The notes beneath the pieces were generated by a model. It did no database searches. It was not told the DNA's origin and worked only from the letters and a program-made list of their open reading frames with translations. A program made the position numbers and the translations under genes. A DNA stretch of 64,000 nucleotides, from positions 2,170,001-2,234,000 of the forward strand of contig NZ_CP195191.1 in NCBI RefSeq assembly GCF_051200875.1. The letters run 5' to 3'. Below are positions 55,858-64,000 of this stretch, one piece after another. This stretch comes from Pseudotabrizicola sp051200875 (GTDB lineage Bacteria; Pseudomonadota; Alphaproteobacteria; Rhodobacterales; Rhodobacteraceae). Positions within the stretch are counted from its first letter, which is position 1. Every line of letters starts with the position of its first letter.

Positions 55858-55866
55858 GAAGGCAAA

Positions 55867-55885
55867 GGGGGGCTGTCTGCCCCCC
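55867..55885 (+). terminator. Intrinsic terminator of the formaldehyde dehydrogenase gene
   Basis: GGGGGGC, loop TGTCT, GCCCCCC, followed by TTATTCTTTT. It ends 28 bases after the stop codon. Confidence 0.9.
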
Positions 55886-55912
55886 TTATTCTTTTCCCAG
55901 GACGTTCGTGGC

Positions 55913-56006
55913 GTGCCATATTGCTTTGTTTTTATGGTATATGTCGTTGCACGGTGTCTCAGGGCATGCCATTCTTGCCATGATGTTTGGCTACTTATGG
56001 CATACG
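55913..56006. repeat. Repeated TATGGYA motifs in front of the recombinase gene
   Basis: TTATGGTATATG (55932-55943) and TTATGGCATACG (55995-56006) are direct repeats with 10 of 12 bases equal, and GTGCCATATTG (55913-55923) carries a third copy inverted. They lie immediately ahead of the recombinase start, as expected for arm-type recombinase sites or an operator; which one is open. Confidence 0.45.
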
Positions 56007-56007
56007 A

Positions 56008-57210
56008 ATGGCACTCCGATACAAGGATCTGGAAGCCCTCTCCGCCCGCCAGATAGAGGTCTGGGCACCCGATGGGACGCCAAATCTTTACGCCTTCGCC
56101 CGTTCAACGGGACGCATCACTTGGGTCGCCCGGATCGTCGTTGGAGGCAAGAGGGTGAACTTCACGATCGGCCCATGGCCTGAGGTCAAGGCAGAGGCGG
56201 CGCGCGCGGCAGCATCGGCGATCAAAGGTCTCGTCAAGGCAGGCCATGGCGTTCAGACAATCAGGAACGCTTTGGCCGTCACATTGGACCCCATCGCGTT
56301 GTCTCAGATTGTTACCGGTGAACGCGTGTCATCTCGGAACGCAACACCAACATTCCGGGAGGCCGCCACCAAATGGTTCGAGGAGCACGCCAGTGGCGGG
56401 ATCTCCAATGACGACTACCGGCGACAGGTATTTCAGCAAGTTCGAGATCATGCCTTCCCCGCATTGGGCGAGCGGCCTGTCAACGCCCTCCAACGATCAG
56501 AGATCGTCGATGCGCTCCGTGACGTCTGGCTTGGGACGCAGACCGTGGGCAAGCGCTTGCGCAGCAACATTGAACGTATCCTCGATTATGCCGTTGACCG
56601 GGGCTGGTGCGACTTCAACCCATGCCCACCCGTCAGATCAATGCCATCAAGGGTCCGCATCATCCGCCATCATGCCGCATTGGAGCCTGAGCGCGCAGCA
56701 GAGCTTTGGCGCTGGAGTACGGCAAATCCCGATCTGAGCGCCCCTGCCAGGGCTGGACTTTCACTGGCCTTGTTGACAGGCAAGCGCAGCGGCGAGATCC
56801 GGCTGATGGAGTGGTCGCACCTTGATCTGAAGCGGTGCATCTGGACGACGCCAGCGCTTGGAATGAAGACCCGTAAAGAGCATCGGCAGCCTCTATCCAC
56901 TCCTGCCCTGGCTGTCATCGATGGTATTCGGACAGAGACGGGGCGTCACCGATATGTCCTGGGTGAACCGCCGCCGCATGAAAACGTGTTGTTCAACGCG
57001 ATCAAGAGGTTTGATCCGAGCCTGACAGTACATGGCTTGCGCGCCTGTTTGGGGAGCTGGATGGCGGAATCCGGCGTTCGGAAGATGGTTGCAGATTTCG
57101 TGTTGGCGCATCAACCAAGAGCCCTCGATGCGGCCTACCAGCGATCAGATCTTCTGGAGGAACGGCGAGATGTTCTGGAGAAATGGGCGAGCTATGTAAC
57201 GTCCCACTGA
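56008..57210 (+). CDS. Tyrosine recombinase / integrase (P4-like)
   Basis: 400 codons from ATG 56008; a TTG seven codons earlier is possible. The N-terminal DUF4102-like arm (MALRYKDLEALSARQIEVWA, YAFARSTGRITWV) and a SAM-like core-binding domain precede the catalytic domain. Catalytic residues visible are Arg in LLTGKRSGEIRLMEW, His-x-x-Arg in VHGLRACLGS, a His in VLAHQ and the nucleophile Tyr in DAAYQRSD. It looks intact. Codon use is less G/C-biased at third positions than its neighbours, a sign of transfer. It marks the left border of the region to the right. Confidence 0.9.
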   Translation: MALRYKDLEALSARQIEVWAPDGTPNLYAFARSTGRITWVARIVVGGKRVNFTIGPWPEVKAEAARAAASAIKGLVKAGHGVQTIRNALAVTLDPIALSQIVTGERVSSRNATPTFREAATKWFEEHASGGISNDDYRRQVFQQVRDHAFPALGERPVNALQRSEIVDALRDVWLGTQTVGKRLRSNIERILDYAVDRGWCDFNPCPPVRSMPSRVRIIRHHAALEPERAAELWRWSTANPDLSAPARAGLSLALLTGKRSGEIRLMEWSHLDLKRCIWTTPALGMKTRKEHRQPLSTPALAVIDGIRTETGRHRYVLGEPPPHENVLFNAIKRFDPSLTVHGLRACLGSWMAESGVRKMVADFVLAHQPRALDAAYQRSDLLEERRDVLEKWASYVTSH

Positions 57211-57254
57211 CCATTGGTGTAGAACCGCTCCGCGTTTCTCCCCGTAGCGCTGCT

Positions 57255-57725
57255 TATCGCCACTGGCGGTGGCACCTGAACGAAACTTACTTGAAGATCA
57301 ACGGGACGACGCACTGCCTGTGGCGCGCTGTCGATCACGAAGGTTAGATGCTGGAAAGCATCGTCACCAAGACGCGAGATCGCAAGGCAGCCATGAAATT
57401 AATGAAGCGTCACGGTCGACCTGAGACGATCCTGAAATACAAGCTGCGTTCCTACGGCGCTGCGCCAAAAGATCTCGGTCGCGGCGACGACCGCGAGATG
57501 GGACGCTGGCTCAACAATCGGGCCGAGAATTCCCATTTGCCATTCCGACGACGAGAGCGGGCGATGTCGCGGTTCCGACGCATACGAACGCTACAGAAGT
57601 TCGCCTCGGTGCATGCCTCGGTCCACAACCACTTTCCGACGGAGCGCCACCTCCAGAACCGCGACACCTACATGCAGCCCCGCGCTGCCGCTCTCGCGGA
57701 ATGGTGCGGCCTTTTCGCTGCCTAA
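57255..57725 (+). pseudogene. Broken IS6-family transposase
   Basis: Translated pieces match the IS6 DDE transposase in order: HWRWHLNETYLKING and LWRAVDHEG, then a stop codon (TAG at about 57345), then from 57348 LESIVTKTRDRKAA, RHGRPETIL and KLRSYGAA, NNRAENSHLPFRRRERAM, and FASVHASVHNHF up to the C-terminal ALAEWCGLFAA. The helix-turn-helix N-terminus is missing. The second catalytic Asp, normally in the V-T-D-K-L-R segment, is gone (I-L-K-Y-K-L-R). It is therefore truncated, interrupted and catalytically dead. It stands between the recombinase and the SDR gene. Confidence 0.88.
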
Positions 57726-57743
57726 CTGATAGGCAGGGAAGGG

Positions 57744-57754
57744 TTTACAGAGCC
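57744..57754. mobile_element. Probable right end of the IS6-family element
   Basis: TTTACAGAGCC, read inverted as GGCTCTGTAAA, resembles the terminal repeat of IS6 elements (GGCTCTGT type) and lies 19 bases after the transposase stop. No matching left end is found in 57211-57260, so the left part of the element is lost. Confidence 0.5.
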
Positions 57755-57827
57755 TGGTTCTCATTAGTCTGATAGCGGCCCACGACGTGAGCACTGATTT
57801 GTCTCAATCCAGAGCTGCGCCCTCTTC

Positions 57828-58616
57828 TCAGCTGAAAGAGAGGGTCGGCACATCCACAACCGTCGAGCCGCCATCGACCGTCAGGATCGCTCCAGTAATC
57901 ATTGCGGCCTCGGAAGAGCAGAGGAAGGCGATGGCAGCGGCGACCTCATCAGGACTGGCGGGACGACCCAGCGGCACGTCCCGCGTCACCAAAGCATATG
58001 CCTCTTCCCGGGACGACAGATTCATCCGTACCCGTAGTTCATCCATCTCGCCATCTGCCATTTCGCTGGTAACCCAGCCGGGACAGACTGCGTTGCAGCG
58101 AACACCGAAGCGACCGAAATCGCGCGCGATGGAACGGACAAGGCCGATCTGGGCATGTTTTGCAACCGTATAGCCGAAGGCGCTGGCCGGCGCGGCAAGG
58201 CTGGCGATGGAGGCGGTTACGGCGATGGCGCCTTTGCTGCGGATTAGCTCGGGCATGGCTGCACGCAAAAGGATAACTGCCGTATCAAGATTGGCGCGCC
58301 GCGACGCCTCCCAGTCTTCGTCCGTCGTCTCGGCGATAGTGGCGAATCCGTGTCCGCCGGCGTTAGCGACGACGATATCCAATCCACCAAACCGCTCGAC
58401 AGTCTGCTTGATCGCTGCGTCAGCCTGCTGCGGATCGGCCGCATCGCCGACGAATATCTCGGCCCCTATCGCGTGCGCGACTTCCTTTAGCTGGGCCTGC
58501 CTTCGGCCCATGATGACGACATTTGCACCATCCCGAGCCATCCTGCGGGCGGCTGCGGCGCCGATGCCAGTCCCGCCTCCCGAAATCAGGGCGCACTTAC
58601 CGGAAAATGTGCCCAT
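57828..58616 (-). CDS. Short-chain dehydrogenase/reductase
   Basis: 262 codons; the ATG at 58616 overlaps the stop of the upstream gene as TGATG. Classical SDR: cofactor motif SGGGTGIGAAAARR, NAGG, and catalytic Tyr-x-x-x-Lys in GYTVAKHA with a Ser in TASIAS. The C-terminus contains the usual ITGAILTVDGG. It is the last gene of the minus-strand operon. It may oxidise or reduce an alcohol or aldehyde intermediate of the pathway; the substrate is unknown. Confidence 0.88.
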   Translation of the reverse strand: MGTFSGKCALISGGGTGIGAAAARRMARDGANVVIMGRRQAQLKEVAHAIGAEIFVGDAADPQQADAAIKQTVERFGGLDIVVANAGGHGFATIAETTDEDWEASRRANLDTAVILLRAAMPELIRSKGAIAVTASIASLAAPASAFGYTVAKHAQIGLVRSIARDFGRFGVRCNAVCPGWVTSEMADGEMDELRVRMNLSSREEAYALVTRDVPLGRPASPDEVAAAIAFLCSSEAAMITGAILTVDGGSTVVDVPTLSFS

Positions 58617-59860
58617 CACGACGCCACCCTGCCTTGGGCGACGATTCCCGCCGTAATCCAGGCATCAAGTTGCGCCAGCACAGCATCGCAAAAGGCGATG
58701 TCGTTGATGTGGCAATCTAGCGCGGTCATTTCGACGCGCCCTGCCATCGCGGCTTCGGCCTCGGTCGTAAAGGCGAGCAACCCTTCGGGGTCATGCGCGG
58801 CCTCACCGGGGCGGTCCCACTCTTCGATTCCTCCCTTTGGCAGGAAGAAATGCGTCGGACCTTTGGCTGCCGCCAGACGATCGGCCATTGCACGCGCGAG
58901 GGCACGGCGCTCTTCGGCGTTGAAGGCCACGTTCTTGATCAACCGGTTGTGCTGGTGGAACGGGCGGTCTTGGAATCGGGCCGGAATCTCCTGCCAGCCC
59001 GCCAGATCAAGGATATCAGCCGCGCCGGGCGCCACCAATTGCGGTGTGCCGCTGCGGCCAGCCCCTGTCAGCCGGTCGGTCCCGGCGCTGACCAGAGACC
59101 CATGCTGCACGTTGACAAATTCCTGCAGAGAAAAGTCCATCACACAGGCGAAGACGCCTTCGGCAGCCAGTCGTTCAAACGCCATGCCGCCCATGCCCGT
59201 CGTATGGAACACGGCAATGTCAAAGCCGCGCTTCGTCAGTTCAGGATGCAGACGCTTCATATACTTCAGGCACGATGAGCCAAGGGATGTCATGCCGATA
59301 AGTGGGCGGTCGAAGGCGGGCGGTTCAACCGCCTGCGCCGCACCGAGCACCGCGCCTGCGGCTTGGCTGAGTGACGATTTGCACAGTGGATTCAGGCCAT
59401 AGAGCCCGCCAGCCCAAAGGATGAACTGCACATCTGCCGCCATCCGCTCGGCCGCGATCAAGGGCGATCCGGCCACCGTCGAGACGATATATTTGGGCAC
59501 ACCAATCGGAAGGGCCTGCGCACAGTCGAGCGCGAGGTCAGTGCCCATGGTGCCACCAAGCGCGATCATGCCGTGGATACGGCCGGCGTCATACAGGCGG
59601 CGGGTCATCAGCGCCGCCCCTGCGCTCATCTTGGCGAAAGCCTCGCCCTCTTCGCCTAGGGCGATCAGACCATCGATGGTTTCGCCCGCCGCAGCCGCCA
59701 CATCATGCTTGCTGACTTCGACGGGGATCTTTGCCTCGCCCAGCACACTCACATCCATCGCCAGCACCGCGCCGCCCTGCGCCGCGATCCGGTCGATCAG
59801 ATAGGCCAGCTCATCCGCCTTGGTGTCGAATGTTCCGATGACCAGTATGGTTTTCGTCAT
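58616..59860 (-). CDS. Tm-1-like / UPF0261 ATP-binding domain protein
   Basis: 414 codons from the ATG at 59860 (GGGGAA five bases upstream). The N-terminal segment MTKTILVIGTFDTKADELAY and the middle IALGGTMGTDLALDCAQALP mark the UPF0261 (Tm-1-like) family, whose N-terminal part resembles the ATP-binding domain of plant Tm-1. The second half includes GMTSLGSSCLKYMKRLHPEL and FHTTGMGGMAFERL. Function in bacteria is not established. Its setting between the kinase and SDR genes points to a metabolic role in the operon. Confidence 0.85.
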   Translation of the reverse strand: MTKTILVIGTFDTKADELAYLIDRIAAQGGAVLAMDVSVLGEAKIPVEVSKHDVAAAAGETIDGLIALGEEGEAFAKMSAGAALMTRRLYDAGRIHGMIALGGTMGTDLALDCAQALPIGVPKYIVSTVAGSPLIAAERMAADVQFILWAGGLYGLNPLCKSSLSQAAGAVLGAAQAVEPPAFDRPLIGMTSLGSSCLKYMKRLHPELTKRGFDIAVFHTTGMGGMAFERLAAEGVFACVMDFSLQEFVNVQHGSLVSAGTDRLTGAGRSGTPQLVAPGAADILDLAGWQEIPARFQDRPFHQHNRLIKNVAFNAEERRALARAMADRLAAAKGPTHFFLPKGGIEEWDRPGEAAHDPEGLLAFTTEAEAAMAGRVEMTALDCHINDIAFCDAVLAQLDAWITAGIVAQGRVAS

Positions 59861-59870
59861 CTCGTTTCCC

Positions 59871-60818
59871 CTATTGAACTGCCGTCGCTTCGAGGTAATC
59901 GGCACAAAGGCCCTTTGCTTCTTCGATGAACCGTCTGTTTCGTTCGGCCCCGCCGTCTTCCGTTATGCGCGGGACGATCCAGCCGACATAGGTCAGCGCC
60001 CGCAAAACAAGGAACAGGTCCAGAAGTGACAAGTCCAGCGGACGCTGGCCGTGATATCCGGCGATCAGGGCCGCCTTGAGTTCCGGATAATCCGGCTCGG
60101 CCAAGTTCTTGAACAACACTGTGGCCAGATCGAACAGGCGAAAGCCAAAGCCGCCGTCATCGAAGTCGATCATCCGGATCACGTGCCCGTCCAATAGGAC
60201 ATTCTCGCGCACCAAGTCGGCATGAATCAGACCCGCGTCGAGGGTGTTGCCTGCATGGGCAAGGCGATCCCGTGCGACCTGACGAAACTGCAAAAACAAA
60301 TGGCGCGTCGGCGCGTCGAGGGTCGGGTTTTCCCAGAAACGGCCCCAGAGGGGCGCGTCACCCAGAAGACCGTCAATATCCCAGTGGCAGCGGCGAAACC
60401 CCTCTGGGCGGTGCCAAGCGTCACATGCGTCATGCAGACGGGCCATTTCCGCACCCAATTTCTGGAAAACTGCCGTTCGATTGCGCAGGGTCAATGGAGA
60501 GCGGCTTTTTCCCATCGGCGTGCCGGGCAGCCAATCAACAAGATCGACAAACCCGTCTCCAAGCCGCTCCAGAAGCCTGCCCTGCCGCGAGGGACGCGGC
60601 CTCGGAACATGCAGCCCAGCCTTGTCCATCGCCTCTAGCCAAGCGAGTTCAGAGTGCAGCTCATCCTCATCCCGGTAGCCGGGTCGCTTGATCCGTAAGG
60701 CATGGTCGCCGGATGCGCTGCGCACCCGGTAAACACGGTTTTCGCGCCCCGCGACAAAGCTGCATTCCGCCCCGTCAAGGCCCCACAAGGCAAGGGCTTC
60801 GTGGACATCCTTGGTCAT
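59871..60818 (-). CDS. Aminoglycoside-phosphotransferase-fold kinase (hydroxylysine/ethanolamine kinase-like)
   Basis: 315 codons; overlaps the stop of the PLP enzyme gene by four bases. The catalytic loop is HADLVRENVLLDG and the metal-binding loop MIDFDDGGFGFRLFD, the Brenner motif of the APH/choline-kinase fold. There is no sign of a resistance context. Pairing with a phospho-lyase-type class-III PLP enzyme is the arrangement of human hydroxylysine kinase with 5-phosphohydroxylysine phospho-lyase, so it probably phosphorylates a hydroxyl on an amino compound. The exact substrate is inference. Confidence 0.85.
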   Translation of the reverse strand: MTKDVHEALALWGLDGAECSFVAGRENRVYRVRSASGDHALRIKRPGYRDEDELHSELAWLEAMDKAGLHVPRPRPSRQGRLLERLGDGFVDLVDWLPGTPMGKSRSPLTLRNRTAVFQKLGAEMARLHDACDAWHRPEGFRRCHWDIDGLLGDAPLWGRFWENPTLDAPTRHLFLQFRQVARDRLAHAGNTLDAGLIHADLVRENVLLDGHVIRMIDFDDGGFGFRLFDLATVLFKNLAEPDYPELKAALIAGYHGQRPLDLSLLDLFLVLRALTYVGWIVPRITEDGGAERNRRFIEEAKGLCADYLEATAVQ

Positions 60819-62107
60819 GCGACGACCGGAGTTTCTGCAAGGACCTCGTCCAGCGTGGTTATCAAGAGGTCAAGATGTTCCTCGCCAAAAGGCATTGGCG
60901 GGCGGATCTTGAGCGTGTTCTTGTGGCGGCCCAGCTTGGAAAGGATAACCCCGCGGTGCCGCATCTTGTTGATCACCAGATCGGCATAGGCGGCTGCGGG
61001 CGCCTTGGTGTCGCGATCAAGCACGAACTCCGCGCCAAAAACCATGCCCGACTGCCGCACGTCACCGATCACCGGGTATGTCTGCGACAACTCGGTCAGG
61101 CGCTGATGGGCCAGTTTGCCGATCTTGGCGGCATTGGCTTGCAGGTCTTTCTCCTGCAACTCATCCAGCACAGCCACAGCTGCCGCACAACTGACCGGAT
61201 TTCCACCGAACGTATTGAAATAGCGGAATGAATTGCGGAAGCGGGCTAACACCTCGGCACTTGTCACCAGTCCGGCTACTGGATGGCCATTGCCCATCGG
61301 CTTACCCATCGTGACCACATCAGGCACCACGCCCTGCTTTTGGTGAGCCCAGAAATGGCTGCCGCAGCGTGCAAAGCCCGATTGTACTTCGTCACAGATC
61401 AAAAGACCGCCCGCGCGCCGCACAGCCTCGGCCGCTGGGCGCAACCATCCTTCGGCCTGACCGGGGAAACCCTCATTCAGGAACAAAGGGCAGACGATCA
61501 ATGCAGCAAAGCCGATGCCTGACCGCTCGAGATCGTCAATTGCCTCTTGAACTTTGGATGCAAAATGCTGTCCGTCAGGATCAGCGATGCGATAGCTGTC
61601 CGGCGCCTCGACATGGCGCAGGTACTGCCCCAACCCGAACCCCACTTCGGGAACATTGCTTTTCGACAGATGGCTGACCAGCGTCGTGTTGCCGTGATAT
61701 GTGGCATCCGTCGCAATGATCCCGCGCTTGCCGGTCATGGCTTCGGCCATCCGCAGCGCGATGTCATTCGCTTCGGACCCTGTGCAGGTCAGGATCGCCG
61801 TTTTCAGCGGGTCGTCGAAGGTTGCCGTTAGGCGTTCGACATAGGCCAGAATGCCGTCGTGCAGATAGCGGGTGTGGGTGTTCAAGGTTGCGGCCTGCTG
61901 GCAGATCGCCTGCACCACGCGCGGGTTGCAATGCCCGACATGCGGCACGTTGTTATAGCAGTCCAGATATTTGCGCCCTTCGGCATCCCACATCCAGACA
62001 CCTTCGCCGCGCACGATGTGGACAGGGTCATCGTAGAATGTCGAGACGTTCGGCCCCAAGAGTGCCCGCCGCTTTGCGATCAGATCTTGAGTGTGCTGGT
62101 CAGCCAT
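60815..62107 (-). CDS. Class-III PLP enzyme, phospho-lyase (AGXT2L) type
   Basis: 430 codons. PLP-lysine Lys269 lies in VTMGKPMGNGHP and the pyridine-binding Asp239 in ICDEVQSGFA. Several segments match the AGXT2L phospho-lyases closely: NNVPHVGHCNPRVVQA, LNTHTRYLHD, YFNTFGGNPVSCAAA and LKIRPPMPF. That family eliminates phosphate and ammonia from phosphoethanolamine or 5-phosphohydroxylysine, giving an aldehyde. An ordinary omega-aminotransferase is the alternative. The gene overlaps tctA by eight bases and the kinase by four. Confidence 0.85.
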   Translation of the reverse strand: MADQHTQDLIAKRRALLGPNVSTFYDDPVHIVRGEGVWMWDAEGRKYLDCYNNVPHVGHCNPRVVQAICQQAATLNTHTRYLHDGILAYVERLTATFDDPLKTAILTCTGSEANDIALRMAEAMTGKRGIIATDATYHGNTTLVSHLSKSNVPEVGFGLGQYLRHVEAPDSYRIADPDGQHFASKVQEAIDDLERSGIGFAALIVCPLFLNEGFPGQAEGWLRPAAEAVRRAGGLLICDEVQSGFARCGSHFWAHQKQGVVPDVVTMGKPMGNGHPVAGLVTSAEVLARFRNSFRYFNTFGGNPVSCAAAVAVLDELQEKDLQANAAKIGKLAHQRLTELSQTYPVIGDVRQSGMVFGAEFVLDRDTKAPAAAYADLVINKMRHRGVILSKLGRHKNTLKIRPPMPFGEEHLDLLITTLDEVLAETPVVA

Positions 62108-63599
62108 TCGTGGCCTCCTTTCGTTTGGCGCCCCGTGACTTCAGCACCGTCCAGACCTGACCGGCGATGGCCAGCAGGATCATCAGGAACAGGACAAAGG
62201 CGATGGGGCGGTCGATAAAGTCCAAAGGCTCGCGCACCCGGGCCATTGCGGTGCGCAACCGATCCTCCATCAGCTTGCCCAGCACGATCCCAAGGATAAC
62301 AGGCGAGGTCGGCAGATCCAGCCGTTTCAGGATGAACCCGAAAAAGCCAAAGGCCGAGGCGATGGCGATATCCGTCAGCGAGTTCCGCAGCGTGTAGATG
62401 CCAATCAGGCTGAAGGTCAGGATCATGATGCCAAGGAAGCGGTTGGGGATCAGCATCACCTTCATCAGCGAGCGTGTGGCCACGAACAGGAAGGCCACCA
62501 CGATCACATTCAGAATGAACAGGCTGATGTAGAGCGCATAGATAAAGTCCATATGCTCGGCAAAGAGGCGCGGGCCGGGGACGACGTTGTGAACGTAGAA
62601 CACCGCCAGCATCATCGCCGTCAGTTCCTCTCCCGGTATGCCGAGCGCCAGCAGCGGGATCATTGCGGCAGCGGGAACCGAGTTGTTCGCGGCTTCAGAT
62701 GCGACGATGCCTTCGGGATTGCCCTTGCCGAATGCCTCAGGCGTCTTTGAGGTGCGTTGCGCGTAGGAGTAGGACATGAACTGCGACATGAACTCGCCCA
62801 CGCCGGGGATCATCCCGCAAATCACACCAAAGGAAGACGCGACTGTGGCAATGCGCCTGTAAACCCACAACTCGCGCATCTGGTTAAAAAATCCAGTCTT
62901 TTCAACCGCTGGCAGCTTGACAGGTTTGTCCTTGCTCATCAGCAGGACAAGCGCCTGACTGATGGCGAAAAGCCCCAGAACCACTACGATCAGATCGACC
63001 CCGGATTGCAGCCATGGCTGATCAAAGGTGAATCGCTGGGTGTAGGCGGTGGGTTCAATTCCGATGGTCGATAAGAAGATGCCAAGGCAAGCCAGAATGG
63101 CGGCGGGCAGCACCTGTCCGCGATGGGTCACAACGACCAGCACGATCCCCAGAAGGGCAGCCAGAAAGATTTCGCGCGCGCCGAACATCGGCGCCACTTT
63201 GGCCAGGACCGGGGCCAACAGGATCAGAGCACCGATGGACAGGACTGCCCCATAGAACGACGCGGAATAGGCAAGGCTGAGGGCACGACGCGCCTCACCC
63301 CGTTTGGTCATCGGGTAGCCGTCATAGGTGGTCAGCGCATTGACCGGCGTGCCGGGTGTGTTGACCAAGATCGCCGGGATCGCACCCCCGAACATCGAGG
63401 ACCCGTAGATGCCCAAAAGCAGCGTAAGGCCCACGATCGGTTCCAGCGAGAAGGTCACGGGCAAGGCGATGGCGATGGCAACGGCCGCACCGACGCCGGG
63501 CATCGCACCGACCAGCACGCCGCCAATCGACCCGATCAACAAGGCAGCGATCACATCCCAACGGGCAAGCATCTCGATGCCGGAAAAAAACATATCCAT
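62100..63599 (-). CDS. tctA: Tripartite tricarboxylate transporter, large permease subunit (TctA)
   Basis: 499 codons. Large hydrophobic subunit with about 10-12 helices. Family segments include GSIGGVLVGAMPGVGAAVAIA at the start, the repeat GVICGMIPGVGEFMSQFM in the second half, FGGAIPAILVNTPGTPVNAL and IPLLALGIPGEELTAMML. With TctB and a periplasmic TctC it imports an organic substrate using the ion gradient. TctC is not in the window and may lie to the right. It is linked by an eight-base overlap to the PLP enzyme gene. Confidence 0.93.
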   Translation of the reverse strand: MDMFFSGIEMLARWDVIAALLIGSIGGVLVGAMPGVGAAVAIAIALPVTFSLEPIVGLTLLLGIYGSSMFGGAIPAILVNTPGTPVNALTTYDGYPMTKRGEARRALSLAYSASFYGAVLSIGALILLAPVLAKVAPMFGAREIFLAALLGIVLVVVTHRGQVLPAAILACLGIFLSTIGIEPTAYTQRFTFDQPWLQSGVDLIVVVLGLFAISQALVLLMSKDKPVKLPAVEKTGFFNQMRELWVYRRIATVASSFGVICGMIPGVGEFMSQFMSYSYAQRTSKTPEAFGKGNPEGIVASEAANNSVPAAAMIPLLALGIPGEELTAMMLAVFYVHNVVPGPRLFAEHMDFIYALYISLFILNVIVVAFLFVATRSLMKVMLIPNRFLGIMILTFSLIGIYTLRNSLTDIAIASAFGFFGFILKRLDLPTSPVILGIVLGKLMEDRLRTAMARVREPLDFIDRPIAFVLFLMILLAIAGQVWTVLKSRGAKRKEATNG

Positions 63600-63606
63600 G
63601 GGGCCC

Positions 63607-64000
63607 TCAGAAATAGCGTATCAGGATGTAGCGAAGCTGTTCCGGCGCGAGTTCGTAGATCGCGCCCGATGGAATCTTGACGTTCATGCCGGTCTTGAAG
63701 AACAGGACGACGAACAGGCCAAAGGCCGCCGCGATCCAGACCGTCTTGCCCCGGTAACCCATTCTCAGGGCCAGGCCCGCGCAGAAGGCCAGCGTGGCAA
63801 GCAGGTAGCCGATCATCGGGATCGCCAGCACATAAAGCATGTACCAAGCGATGAACTCGAGCGATCGCAACCAGACCGCAGCTTCTTGCCAGCGGCCGGG
63901 CGTGCGCGTGACGCGGACGCGCGACATGGCGTTCATTAGCCCGAACAGGACCACGCCGCCGAGCGACAACGTGGGCCAGAACCGCGGTTGTGCCGCCAGA
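63607..64000 (-). CDS. Tripartite tricarboxylate transporter small membrane subunit (TctB), partial
   Basis: The frame is open at the right edge. The visible part (131 codons and a stop) has three hydrophobic segments, near LSLGGVVLFGLMNAM, FIAWYMLYVLAIPMIGYLLATLAFCAGLAL and TVWIAAAFGLFVVLFF, and ends APEQLRYILIRYF. Sequence similarity to TctB is weak in general; the call rests on its membrane layout and its position seven bases before tctA. Confidence 0.8.
   Translation of the reverse strand, partial: LAAQPRFWPTLSLGGVVLFGLMNAMSRVRVTRTPGRWQEAAVWLRSLEFIAWYMLYVLAIPMIGYLLATLAFCAGLALRMGYRGKTVWIAAAFGLFVVLFFKTGMNVKIPSGAIYELAPEQLRYILIRYF

Noticed and set aside
57255..57725. Intact IS6 transposase
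   Set aside because: An in-frame stop, missing N-terminus and lost catalytic Asp show that it is a remnant.
59871..60818. Aminoglycoside resistance gene
   Set aside because: The protein has the shared kinase fold, but its operon position with a phospho-lyase and a transporter fits metabolism better than resistance.

Overview
The window looks like chromosomal DNA from an alphaproteobacterium of the Rhodobacteraceae type. The evidence is high-GC coding sequence, the order tRNA-Trp / secE / nusG / rplKAJL / rpoBC, a GTTC-N7-GTTC LexA box in front of imuB, a glpR-glpDSTPQUV glycerol locus, a SelD fused to an NADH-dehydrogenase-like flavoprotein, and intergenic elements of the kind common in this family. 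The genus cannot be fixed from sequence alone.

Layout. 1-9.5 kb (minus strand): the transcription and translation core, read as secE, nusG, rplK, rplA, rplJ, rplL, rpoB and rpoC (rpoC runs off the left edge). An unrecognised 543-codon membrane protein gene and tRNA-Trp lie upstream of secE. 11.8-15.8 kb (minus): a periplasmic dehydrogenase cluster of diheme cytochrome c, PQQ-type sugar dehydrogenase, GMC flavoprotein and Tat-exported small subunit. 15.8-18.6 kb (minus): a glyoxalase-fold protein, a ribbon-helix-helix protein, tuf and a lipoprotein. 18.8-27.1 kb: cytochrome P450, a TerB/DUF533-like protein, an SGNH hydrolase lipoprotein, divergent katG/oxyR with a candidate OxyR box, and a hydantoinase A-like protein. 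tRNA-Met follows, ending in the same terminator as tRNA-Trp.

28.0-32.8 kb holds a very large (1603-codon) protein of unknown function with an OmpA-like segment near its C-terminus. It is followed by a TetR regulator divergent from a two-gene molybdenum hydroxylase (isoquinoline 1-oxidoreductase type). 36.3-47.9 kb is a complete glycerol locus: repressor glpR, then glpD, two ABC ATPases, two permeases, a small membrane protein, a binding protein, glpK and an iron-type alcohol dehydrogenase. The two ATPases carry complementary degenerations, which predicts one active and one inactive ATP site.

47.9-55.9 kb: an rpoN gene away from its usual neighbours, the selD fusion, imuB with its own LexA box but no imuA or dnaE2 beside it, a c'-type cytochrome, two I78-type inhibitor lipoproteins, and the glutathione-dependent formaldehyde dehydrogenase gene. 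56.0-64.0 kb looks acquired. A tyrosine recombinase and a broken IS6-family transposase border a tightly overlapping minus-strand operon: TctB and TctA transporter subunits, a class-III PLP enzyme of the phospho-lyase type, an aminoglycoside-phosphotransferase-fold kinase, a Tm-1-like/UPF0261 protein and an SDR. The kinase/phospho-lyase pair suggests uptake, phosphorylation and elimination of an unidentified amino alcohol or hydroxylated amino acid. The two places most worth attention for new biology are the 1603-codon protein and this catabolic operon.
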